A stretch of DNA of 64,000 bases, taken from contig SVMX01000010.1 of NCBI GenBank assembly GCA_015067175.1, forward strand, positions 1-64,000, written 5' to 3'. This stretch comes from Oscillospiraceae bacterium (GTDB lineage: Bacteria > Bacillota > Clostridia > Oscillospirales > Ruminococcaceae). How positions within the stretch are numbered: the stretch's first letter is position 1; the number at the start of each line of letters is the position of its first letter. Of this stretch, positions 49,251-56,634 are shown piece by piece. A model generated the notes under the pieces. The model was not told where the DNA came from, made no database searches, and saw nothing but the letters and a program-made list of their open reading frames with translations. Position numbers and translations under genes: made by a program.

Positions 49251-51538
49251 GCTTTTCACAAAAACTTGCAGGAAAATACATACTCTCGCAAAAGCGGCAT
49301 TCTGTATTCACAATACTCAGCATAACAGCAGCAGTGCTGTTTATTACGGTTGTATTTACGCTGTTTGCGTCGTACTGGGACACGATGAAGAACGCAAACC
49401 TTGAACGATGGCCCTGGCACGCAGCTGTTTATGACCTTACCGACGAAGAAATCGAGCTATTCAGGGATAATGATTTCGTTGAAAAGGTAGAAGTCAAGAC
49501 CTTTGAGGGCAGCGACGGAAATATACACACAGATACATATCTGCTGTTTACCCGTGATATTCACGACCCAACTACGCTTATACGCACAGTTCTGGACGAA
49601 AGTAGACCAAAATGCGAGATAAACAGCGAACTGCTCTTCTACGAGCTTATAGGCGTCCATTCCAAAGCAAGATTCGTTATGGTTTTTTCGCTTCTCTATG
49701 TATTCATCTTTATTTTTATAATCTGCGCTAGATTTATTATTGACACCGCATTTGAGATCTCCTCTAAAGAAAGAGAAATGCAGTTCGGTATACTTGCCTC
49801 CCTCGGTGCTTCAAGAAAACAGATTGTAAGGATAATACTGTGGGAGGGCATTATACTGTCGCTCATAGCGATACCGATAGGAATACTCCTCGGAATTGGC
49901 GCAAGCTATATTATTTTTGACTCGGTTATTTCTACCGATATACTGCTTGCTCTTCTTGGCGTTGAGGGCAGTGCCGCCGTATTCTCTGTGCCGCTTATCT
50001 ATATGGCGGCAGCGGCAATAACATCGCTTATTTGGGTAATGCTTTCGGCATACGGAACAGGTATGCGCTTTGCGAAAAAGCCGCCCGTCGAGGTAATACG
50101 CCGCAGCGGAGAGAAGATAAAAAAGGTAAAAAAGAGCCGTATTCTCGGAAAGCTCGGTGGAATCGTCGGAACGCTTGCTTCAAGAAACGTAAGAAGAAAC
50201 AAAAAGCGCTTTGTGATCACTGTTGTATCCATAACACTATCGTTTGCTCTCACAGTGATAATGACATCAATCATCACCTATACCGATGAAGTGATAGCAT
50301 ATAACCGAAACAGCGACGCTTTAGTTAACCCGTATTGTCACTATTTCGTAGATCAGGCAGCGCGCAGTAATGTTGGCGAAACTCATTTTGACAGAGAATA
50401 CTCACCCGAATACATAAAAGAGGGTTATGAACTGATAAAAGGCACAGGCTGTTTAGCACAGATCGAAGTGAGTGAATTTTGCAGTATAGCACCCGACGAG
50501 CTTGCTTTACACGAAAACTTTTTTGATTACACAGGGTATGATGATGTTTTTCTTGATATAAGATATTTCAACGAAGAATATTACAACTATGCTTTCAACG
50601 GCAACCCGCCTGTCCCCTACAGCGAGCTGAGAGGCGGAAATTATGTGGTTACAAATTATGCGAAATATTCCAATATACTTGCAGGAGAATGTCCCGTAAA
50701 TTATGAAGCAGACGGCAGCTTCAGCGGTTTTACCAGCCGCATCGTCTTTGAGAACAATCTCAGAGAGGGCGACAACGCAACGCTGGTGAAGTATTCTCCT
50801 TACGATGATGACAGAAAGGCTTATGAGATTACAAACGAAATACAGGGTAATATAATCGGAAGCGGAACACCGACTGTCGGATTTGAAAGCCATGGCGATC
50901 AAATTACGCTGATAGGCTGTGAGGAGGATTATTTTGATAAGATAGCGACAGACTCACGCGCTATGTTCGGCGGCACATATTATTTGGTGCTTAGCGATAA
51001 GCAGAGGCAGGATCTTCAGAAAACGGATATCTCTATCAAAGATTATATCGAAAACACTGATTATTTCACTCTGATCTACAGCGACGTTGATGGATTGATA
51101 AACACAGAGCGCTTCAACAGCGCAATGAGAGTGATAAGCGCGGCAATAATTATTTTGATAACCGTGATAGCGCTGATAAACGAGGTGAACATAATCTCGA
51201 CAGGAATACTCAACCGCCGCCGTGAAATAGCGTCGCTTCGTGCGCTGGGTATGACAAAGGGTCAGCTTACGGGAATGACGCTGATAGAATGCGGTTTGTA
51301 TTCGGTTGTTTCAGCTATAGCAACGCTGCTTATCTGTGAGCCGCTTGCATTTTTCATCAATACCAGATTTGTGACGGGACAGGAAGCAGGAGCGCCGGAG
51401 TTCTCCTATACGACTCCTATAACCGCGGTGCTGCTGATCCTTATACCTGTATTTCTCGCAGGAATCATCACCGCATTCTCTTCCCTTTCGGGCTTCAACA
51501 AAAATACCATTAGTGAGGAAATGATGGCAATAGAATAA
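49247..51538 (+). CDS. FtsX-type ABC transporter permease
   Basis: A 763-residue permease. TM1 (about 20-42) is followed by an external region (about 45-140), an FtsX core (SKEREMQFGILASLGASRKQIVRIILW between helices), a helix near 325-345, a large external domain (about 350-620), and a final FtsX core (NRRREIASLRALGMTKGQLTGMTL). It is larger than BceB and the external domains are split differently, so it is a related rather than classic BceB. Coupled to the overlapping ATPase gene. Confidence 0.9.
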   Translation: MSFSQKLAGKYILSQKRHSVFTILSITAAVLFITVVFTLFASYWDTMKNANLERWPWHAAVYDLTDEEIELFRDNDFVEKVEVKTFEGSDGNIHTDTYLLFTRDIHDPTTLIRTVLDESRPKCEINSELLFYELIGVHSKARFVMVFSLLYVFIFIFIICARFIIDTAFEISSKEREMQFGILASLGASRKQIVRIILWEGIILSLIAIPIGILLGIGASYIIFDSVISTDILLALLGVEGSAAVFSVPLIYMAAAAITSLIWVMLSAYGTGMRFAKKPPVEVIRRSGEKIKKVKKSRILGKLGGIVGTLASRNVRRNKKRFVITVVSITLSFALTVIMTSIITYTDEVIAYNRNSDALVNPYCHYFVDQAARSNVGETHFDREYSPEYIKEGYELIKGTGCLAQIEVSEFCSIAPDELALHENFFDYTGYDDVFLDIRYFNEEYYNYAFNGNPPVPYSELRGGNYVVTNYAKYSNILAGECPVNYEADGSFSGFTSRIVFENNLREGDNATLVKYSPYDDDRKAYEITNEIQGNIIGSGTPTVGFESHGDQITLIGCEEDYFDKIATDSRAMFGGTYYLVLSDKQRQDLQKTDISIKDYIENTDYFTLIYSDVDGLINTERFNSAMRVISAAIIILITVIALINEVNIISTGILNRRREIASLRALGMTKGQLTGMTLIECGLYSVVSAIATLLICEPLAFFINTRFVTGQEAGAPEFSYTTPITAVLLILIPVFLAGIITAFSSLSGFNKNTISEEMMAIE

Positions 51539-51558
51539 CAGCCCGTTATACTGAAAAG

Positions 51559-51590
51559 CGGTATCGCGTATAGGGACGATACCGTTTTTT
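51559..51590 (+). terminator. Terminator of the ABC transporter operon
   Basis: Eight-pair stem CGGTATCG / CGATACCG (51559-51584), followed by TTTTTTG. Confidence 0.87.
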
Positions 51591-51721
51591 GTCATATTCC
51601 GCTGTTTGGTATTACAACTTTTTCTGTTGTAAATGCAAATTATAAAATCGGCTATGTTTTGGGATCATTTACATCAATTTGGTTTATTGAATCCATTCCT
51701 CTATCCATATTAAGCAAAGAA

Positions 51722-51744
51722 ATCGCCGCAGGTCATGCGGCGAT
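51722..51744 (-). terminator. Likely terminator of guaA
   Basis: Perfect eight-pair stem ATCGCCGC / GCGGCGAT, followed on the minus strand by TTCTTTGCTT. It is about 125 bp beyond the guaA stop. Confidence 0.6.
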
Positions 51745-51869
51745 CTTGTAATTATTTAAGAAACCTACAAGCCACTTCCAAACCAATTGCAACACTTTGC
51801 CGATAAGGTCAGAAACGGCTTTGAGGTCTGTGGAATGTCTCTGTAAAAAGCTTCAGAGAGACTGCGAGA

Positions 51870-52850
51870 TCACTCCCACTCGATAGTGCCAACAGGCTTA
51901 GGCGTCAGATCATAAAGCACTCTGTTGATACCCTCGACCTCTGCAGTGATACGAGCAGTAATCTTATGCAGCAGCGCATAAGGAATCTCCTCAATGGTAG
52001 CACTCATCGCGTCGGTTGTATTGACCGCGCGGATAATAGCAGGCCAACCCTCATAACGCTTGCTGTCCTTAACACCAACACTCTTCATATCGGGAACAGC
52101 AATGAAATACTGCCAAACCGTCTTGTTAAGACCAGCATTCTCAAACTCCTCGCGCAGGATAGCGTCAGCTTCGCGCAGAGCATGCAGTCTGTCGCGTGTG
52201 ATAGCGCCAAGGCAACGCACACCAAGACCGGGACCGGGGAAAGGTTGACGATCAACCATGCTAGCAGGCAGACCAAGCGCCTTGCCAACAACACGGACTT
52301 CGTCCTTGTACAACAGCTTTACAGGCTCTACAAGCTCAAACTGCATATCCTCAGGCAGACCGCCTACATTGTGATGTGCCTTAACGCCGTCACTCTCAAG
52401 AATGTCAGGATAGATAGTTCCCTGTGCAAGGAAGCTTATACCCTCAAGCTTGCTTGCTTCTTCATCAAATACCTTGATGAACTCGCCGCCGATTATCTTA
52501 CGCTTCTTTTCAGGCTCTGCAACATCTTTAAGCAGGTCAAGGAAACGATCTGTAGCGTCAATATAGATAAGGTTTGCGTCAAGCTGGTTCTGGAACACTT
52601 CAATTACCTGCTCGCTCTCACCTTTTCTCATAAGTCCGTGGTTAACGTGCACGCACACGAGCTGCTTGCCGATAGCTTTAATAAGCAGCGCCGCAACAAC
52701 AGAGCTGTCAACTCCGCCCGAAAGCGCGAGAAGAACCTTCTTGTCGCCTACCTGTGCACGAACAGCAGCTACCTGCTCGTCGATAAAAGCATTTGCAAGC
52801 TCGGGAGTGGTGATACGCTGCATTGAATCCGGTCTTTTGTTTGTGTCCAT
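51870..52850 (-). CDS. guaA: GMP synthetase, ATP-pyrophosphatase subunit (no glutaminase domain)
   Basis: A 326-residue enzyme matching only the synthetase part of GMP synthase: P-loop LLALSGGVDSSVVAALLIKA, VHVNHGLMRKGESEQV, AQGTIYPDILES, PFPGPGLGVRCLG and the C-terminal dimerisation domain ending KPVGTIEWE. It aminates XMP to GMP with ATP. The usual N-terminal class I glutaminase (about 190 residues) is absent, so ammonia must come free or from a separate glutaminase subunit. ATG 52850 has AAGGAGGACAAT upstream. A structured leader of about 170 nt precedes it. Confidence 0.92.
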   Translation of the reverse strand: MDTNKRPDSMQRITTPELANAFIDEQVAAVRAQVGDKKVLLALSGGVDSSVVAALLIKAIGKQLVCVHVNHGLMRKGESEQVIEVFQNQLDANLIYIDATDRFLDLLKDVAEPEKKRKIIGGEFIKVFDEEASKLEGISFLAQGTIYPDILESDGVKAHHNVGGLPEDMQFELVEPVKLLYKDEVRVVGKALGLPASMVDRQPFPGPGLGVRCLGAITRDRLHALREADAILREEFENAGLNKTVWQYFIAVPDMKSVGVKDSKRYEGWPAIIRAVNTTDAMSATIEEIPYALLHKITARITAEVEGINRVLYDLTPKPVGTIEWE

Positions 52851-53023
52851 ATTGTCCTCCTTATATATACGGCATCTGAGATGCCGATGTGTATACAATG
52901 TTTTTGCAAGATTAGTTTAAAAAAGCTTCACAAACGGTAGCGAGCAACCGATATTCGGTGCGGTTGTCGTTTATAACTGCGGTCTATAGTCCAACAATAG
53001 CCAACTTTAAGAAATCTGCTAGG
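52851..53023 (-). ncRNA. Structured leader of guaA, possible regulatory RNA
   Basis: Between the promoter and the ribosome site the RNA can fold an outer AAACG / CGTTT pair around CAACCG / CGGTTG, followed by GAAGCTTTTTT, which looks like an attenuator. A second hairpin, CGGCAT-ctgag-ATGCCG (52870-52886), lies just before the ribosome site. It does not match purine, ZTP or PRPP riboswitch signatures that I know. Confidence 0.42.
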
Positions 53024-53026
53024 ATA

Positions 53027-53055
53027 AGTATATCATATTTCTTCGCAAATATCAA
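53027..53055 (-). promoter_or_regulatory. Sigma-A promoter of guaA
   Basis: Minus strand TTGATA (53050-53055), 17 bp, TATACT (53027-53032), about 180 bp upstream of the start codon. The stretch from 53056 to 53123 is AT-rich with nothing recognised. Confidence 0.75.
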
Positions 53056-53123
53056 GTATTCTTTTAACTCTTTTTTAAAAAAAATACACTGAAAATGAAA
53101 GTTATAAACAAAAAAAAATCAAA

Positions 53124-53159
53124 ACACCCCAAGATCTGCGAACACTGACCTCGGGGTGT
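53124..53159 (-). terminator. Terminator of the GGDEF gene
   Basis: Minus strand stem ACACCCC / GGGGTGT with a partly paired 22-base interior, followed by TTTGATTTTTTTTTG. Confidence 0.82.
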
Positions 53160-53164
53160 AACAA

Positions 53165-55120
53165 TCAACGTTTACGGCGTTTCGACTCCGCCTTACAAAC
53201 ATACATATACCTATCCGCAGCATTGATAAGCTCGTTGATATCAGTGACCTGAGCAAGCTGTTTGATGCAGAAGCCTGCACTTGCGGATATCCTATAAGGC
53301 TTTTTAGCCGTGTAATTTATGTCATCTAACAAATTACGATACGCGCTGACCTTATCTATCATTGTTTTATCTGTAGCACCTGCGTTGACGCCAAGCAGAT
53401 AGAACTCATCGCCGCCCGCACGAACAGATACCTCGTTCTCATCGGTAACCCTTGCGACAGCCGATGCGATAGATTTTATCGCATAATCGCCCTCGTTGTG
53501 ACCAAAATTATCGTTTATATGCTTCAAGCCGTCAATATCAAAAACTATGCAATAGAAATAATCGGTTTTTCGTGCACGGCGCAGTATCTCTTTAAGTCCG
53601 TTATCCATACCGCGTCGATTTTTAAGACCCGTGAGCTTATCAAGCTCCGAAACATCAACAAGCATATTGTTCACCCTAGTCATTTCTAAGGCGTTGTTGA
53701 CAGTTCTGACCCAGTTGCGAAGCACATTTGTCGGCTTTACCCTCATCTTTGTATCTGCTTCCAAAACCGCGTAGCCAAACGTATTTTTCATAAAATGCAC
53801 GGGTATAAAGTAAAAGCACCTGGGCACATCATGCTGCTCATACAGCGCAGGCAGCATTATAGAGGTCTGAAAACGCTGACGGTCATCATTGCAGTGGAAG
53901 CTTTCGATGTTCTCAACAGCTTTCCGCTCATCGGAAACAGCCATAGCGTTGACTCTCATTTCGTTCGGGAAGCCTTTTATGGAATTATACTCAACATCAA
54001 GCCAATTTCTACGAAGACACAGATAAAACTTATCATAAGGCTTTATAAGGTATGTCTGAGCCGCTATGTTGCCAAGACACTCCTCGGGACTTCTGGATTC
54101 GGTGAGCACTTCAAGCATATAGCTGTCCATCAGGCTGCAGATATCCTCGTTGTTTTTAATGCTGTCATCAGCGTAATTGCGATTGTATCTGTACAAAGAG
54201 CGCGTCAAAGAACGCATCAGGTTCTTATGATCTATTTTGCAGCCGCAGCTAAGGCCTATGCACAAGCCGTCTGCTACATTATAACGAGTGGGAATAAGCT
54301 CTTTGCCGGGCTCTATCATCAAACGGATACGGTCAATAGCTTCCTCGGCCATACCGCGATTGTTCGGCTCATAAGTCGTGATACACAGCTCGTTTATCAT
54401 TGCCTCCTGAGTAGCGTCATAGCCTGTCACGATGACCTGCTCGGGAACCGAAATACCGCTGTCATTCAGGCGTTTTGCAAGCCCTATAGCCATATGGTCA
54501 TTTGCGCAGATAACAGCATCGGGTGTTTCAAGCTCGCCGCTTAATATCCTGTCAGCAAGGGCTGCTCCCGATGTGTACCAAAAGTCGCCGTAAAACACCT
54601 TATCATCGTCAACAGTAATTCCGTGCGCGTCACACTCCTTGCGAAAGCCCTCAAGTCTTCTGTCAGCAACGCCATCTACCTGTCTGCCTGCAAGGAAATA
54701 CACATTTTTACACTTATGTACATCGAATATATGACGTGTTATCTCACAAAATGGTGTTATATCATCTGTGTACACTGTAGTATGCTCACCCAGAGGCATA
54801 TCTAAGCTTACAACAGGCTTTGTGCAATGCTTTTTGATATGCTCGGCTACAGCGTCATAGATAGAGGTATCACCCATCGCGATCAACGGAAGCGATGCGA
54901 CCACGACAGCGTCAAGATGCTCATAATTGATAAGATCTAATAAATTGAACTCAGTCTTAAGATATTCCTTATTGGCATGGGCTGTATTTACAAGCGGTGA
55001 AAACACCGCAAGATCATAGTCGTATGCTTCGCAGCGCGACATCAATCCGTCAAGGATACGGCTTTGATATATATTTTCGGGGCAATTGATAATACAGCCG
55101 ATAAGTTTTCTTCTCTCCAT
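53165..55120 (-). CDS. Soluble diguanylate cyclase with LacI-type sugar-binding sensor domain
   Basis: A 651-residue cytoplasmic protein. Residues about 1-285 are a periplasmic-binding-protein-like domain of the LacI/GalR type (VFSPLVNTAHANKEYL, VVSLDMPLGEHTTVYTDD, PDAVICANDHMAIGLAKRLNDSGISVPEQV), but the LacI DNA-binding helix-turn-helix is missing. Residues about 290-480 are a linker domain. Residues about 485-651 are a GGDEF domain with DKLTGLKNRRGMDN, FDIDGLKHINDNFGH and RAGGDEF, all needed for making c-di-GMP. The RxxD inhibitory site is not at its usual place. ATG 55120 is chosen because longer frames overlap the promoter. Likely a sugar-sensing cyclase. Confidence 0.92.
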   Translation of the reverse strand: MERRKLIGCIINCPENIYQSRILDGLMSRCEAYDYDLAVFSPLVNTAHANKEYLKTEFNLLDLINYEHLDAVVVASLPLIAMGDTSIYDAVAEHIKKHCTKPVVSLDMPLGEHTTVYTDDITPFCEITRHIFDVHKCKNVYFLAGRQVDGVADRRLEGFRKECDAHGITVDDDKVFYGDFWYTSGAALADRILSGELETPDAVICANDHMAIGLAKRLNDSGISVPEQVIVTGYDATQEAMINELCITTYEPNNRGMAEEAIDRIRLMIEPGKELIPTRYNVADGLCIGLSCGCKIDHKNLMRSLTRSLYRYNRNYADDSIKNNEDICSLMDSYMLEVLTESRSPEECLGNIAAQTYLIKPYDKFYLCLRRNWLDVEYNSIKGFPNEMRVNAMAVSDERKAVENIESFHCNDDRQRFQTSIMLPALYEQHDVPRCFYFIPVHFMKNTFGYAVLEADTKMRVKPTNVLRNWVRTVNNALEMTRVNNMLVDVSELDKLTGLKNRRGMDNGLKEILRRARKTDYFYCIVFDIDGLKHINDNFGHNEGDYAIKSIASAVARVTDENEVSVRAGGDEFYLLGVNAGATDKTMIDKVSAYRNLLDDINYTAKKPYRISASAGFCIKQLAQVTDINELINAADRYMYVCKAESKRRKR

Positions 55121-55178
55121 ATCACCGCACCCCTTTCTGTAGCCTAATAAGTTTTTTGACAAATTTTCACTTCTTACT

Positions 55179-55207
55179 ATTTTACCACACTTTCTTAGTA
55201 TTGTCAA
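55179..55207 (-). promoter_or_regulatory. Sigma-A promoter of the GGDEF gene
   Basis: Minus strand TTGACA (55202-55207), 17 bp, TAAAAT (55179-55184). Confidence 0.85.
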
Positions 55208-55247
55208 GTTAGTGCAGTAAAGTAATTTAAAAACTTCAGAAAAACTA

Positions 55248-55276
55248 TTGACAAACCGAAAAAAGTAGGTTATAAT
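55248..55276 (+). promoter_or_regulatory. Consensus sigma-A promoter of gpx-TSCPD-ohrR
   Basis: Perfect TTGACA (55248-55253), 17 bp, TATAAT (55271-55276), divergent from the GGDEF promoter. Confidence 0.92.
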
Positions 55277-55290
55277 AAAGCTACGCTAGA

Positions 55291-55315
55291 TTGTATGCAA
55301 TTCAATTGCATACAA
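55291..55315. promoter_or_regulatory. OhrR-type operator, perfect 25-bp palindrome
   Basis: Arms TTGTATGCAATT (55291-55302) and AATTGCATACAA (55304-55315) around one central base, covering about +8 to +32 of the transcript. The core GCAATT-n-AATTGC resembles known OhrR boxes (ACAATT-n-AATTGT). The ohrR gene is third in this operon. Confidence 0.87.
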
Positions 55316-55332
55316 GCACAAGGAGGATAAAT

Positions 55333-55806
55333 ATGAGTATTTATGACTTTCATGTTAAGGACGCAGAGGGAAACGACATCGATATGAGCTGCTATAAGGG
55401 CAAGGCTCTGCTTATAGTAAACACCGCAACAGGCTGCGGCTTCACTCCGCAGTACGAGGGCTTGCAGGACCTTTACGAAAAGTATCAAGATAAGGGTCTT
55501 GAGATACTTGATTTCCCCTGCAATCAGTTCGGAAATCAGGCTCCGGGCAGCGAGGAGGAGATAATGGACTTCTGCCAGTCGCGCTATGGCGTTACGTTCA
55601 AAATGTTTGCAAAGATAAAAGTAAACGGAGACGGCGAGGAGCCGCTCTACAGCTATTTAAAATCTCAGCATGGCGGTATTATGGGCAAGAATATCAAGTG
55701 GAATTTCACTAAATTCCTCGTGGACAAAAACGGAAATATAGTTGACCGCTTCTCCCCCACTACCGCTCCCGAAAAGCTTGAGAAGAAGATAAAGGAGGTT
55801 CTCTGA
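55333..55806 (+). CDS. Glutathione peroxidase-family thiol peroxidase
   Basis: A 157-residue peroxidase: NTATGCGFTPQYEGL with peroxidatic Cys35, DFPCNQFGNQAPGSEEEI with the conserved second Cys and Gln, and KWNFTKFLVDKNG with the active-site Trp and Asn. Cysteine-type bacterial members usually take electrons from thioredoxin rather than glutathione. It removes organic and hydrogen peroxides. ATG 55333 has AAGGAGGATAAAT upstream; a longer frame begins inside the operator. It is first in an operon with a TSCPD protein and OhrR. Confidence 0.94.
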   Translation: MSIYDFHVKDAEGNDIDMSCYKGKALLIVNTATGCGFTPQYEGLQDLYEKYQDKGLEILDFPCNQFGNQAPGSEEEIMDFCQSRYGVTFKMFAKIKVNGDGEEPLYSYLKSQHGGIMGKNIKWNFTKFLVDKNGNIVDRFSPTTAPEKLEKKIKEVL

Positions 55807-56066
55807 TGGAATACACCTATAAAACACAAAACACCTGTTCTACAGAAATAAAATTCGACATTGACGAAAACGGCGTGATACGCGATGTTATCTTTATAGG
55901 CGGCTGCAACGGCAATCTCAAAGCTGTTGCAAAGCTCGTTGAGGGCTGCTCCGTTGACGAGATAGACGAAAAGCTTTCAGGCATAACCTGCGGCAGACGT
56001 CCGACTTCTTGTGCAGACCAGCTTGCAAAAGCCGTAAAAAAGGCGTATAATAGTATCCAGAGGTGA
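55806..56066 (+). CDS. TSCPD domain protein (TIGR03905-like)
   Basis: An 86-residue protein with the TSCPD pattern: TCSTEIKFDIDENGVI, VIFIGGCNGNLKAVAKLVEG, and SGITCGRRPTSCADQLAKAV. Such domains occur at the end of ribonucleotide reductases and as small stand-alone proteins of unknown role, with conserved Cys residues. Its ATG overlaps the gpx stop by one base (TGATG). Its place between a peroxidase and a peroxide sensor suggests a thiol or metal-linked stress role; that is inference. Confidence 0.88.
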   Translation: MEYTYKTQNTCSTEIKFDIDENGVIRDVIFIGGCNGNLKAVAKLVEGCSVDEIDEKLSGITCGRRPTSCADQLAKAVKKAYNSIQR

Positions 56067-56070
56067 TACT

Positions 56071-56505
56071 ATGGACAAAAAATATGACGCGCTCTGTCTT
56101 GAAAATCAGCTTTGCTTTCCGCTTTATGCCTGCGCAAAGGAAGTTGTTCGCAGATATACTCCGTTTCTAAACGAGCTTGACCTCACCTACACCCAGTATA
56201 TCGCCATGATGGCGCTGTGGGAAAAGCGTGAAATGAACGTCAAATCGCTTGGAGAGCTGCTGTATCTTGATTCGGGGACGCTGACGCCGCTTCTGAAAAA
56301 GCTTGAAGCAAAGGGCTATATCAGCCGAAAGCGGGCCGCAAAAGACGAGCGTGCGCTGACAGTTACACTGACCACAGAGGGCGAACACCTTAAAGACAAA
56401 GCCTTGTGTATTCCGCAGAAGATGGCGGCGTGTGTGCAGCTTGACAAGCATGACGCAGCTGAGCTTCACAGGATACTGCACAAGCTTTTGAACAGCTTTG
56501 AATAA
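56071..56505 (+). CDS. ohrR: Organic hydroperoxide sensor/repressor OhrR (MarR family)
   Basis: A 144-residue MarR-family repressor closely resembling Bacillus OhrR: the N-terminal LENQLCFPLYA places the redox-sensing Cys at residue 15, the same position as in OhrR. The winged helix has LYLDSGTLTPLLKKLEAKGYISRKRAAKDERALTVTLT. Oxidation of Cys15 by organic peroxides releases DNA. The 25-bp palindrome after the operon promoter is its probable operator, giving autoregulated induction of gpx. GAGGTGATACT precedes the ATG. Other cysteines (9, 21) are also present. Confidence 0.94.
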   Translation: MDKKYDALCLENQLCFPLYACAKEVVRRYTPFLNELDLTYTQYIAMMALWEKREMNVKSLGELLYLDSGTLTPLLKKLEAKGYISRKRAAKDERALTVTLTTEGEHLKDKALCIPQKMAACVQLDKHDAAELHRILHKLLNSFE

Positions 56506-56508
56506 ACA

Positions 56509-56534
56509 ACAGCCCGAGGCCTTTCTCGGGCTGT
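56509..56534 (+). terminator. Terminator of the ohrR operon
   Basis: Perfect ten-pair stem ACAGCCCGAG / CTCGGGCTGT, six-base loop, followed by ATTTGCGTTTATT; the T-tract is weak. Confidence 0.72.
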
Positions 56535-56568
56535 ATTTGCGTTTATTGCAAAAACTCATTTCAGTTAT

Positions 56569-56597
56569 TTGACACAACTGTTTTTTTGCGGTAAAAT
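56569..56597 (+). promoter_or_regulatory. Sigma-A promoter of the MATE gene
   Basis: TTGACA (56569-56574), 17 bp, TAAAAT (56592-56597), 38 bp before the start. Confidence 0.87.
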
Positions 56598-56634
56598 ATA
56601 GGTAAAAAACAACAAATAGAAAAGAAGTGCATTT

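Larger units (their letters stand above)
51539..51869. other. Intergenic gap between permease and guaA
   Basis: It holds the two terminators listed here and a perfect inverted repeat TTACAAC / GTTGTAA (51612-51632) with a seven-base spacer of unknown role. No gene is seen. Confidence 0.5.

Noticed and set aside
51966..52826. Plus-strand frame of 286 codons opposite guaA
   Set aside because: GuaA motifs on the other strand are unmistakable; this frame has no ribosome site.
52851..53023. Purine or ZTP riboswitch upstream of guaA
   Set aside because: The conserved purine-aptamer loops and the ZTP core could not be found; only an unassigned structured leader is reported.
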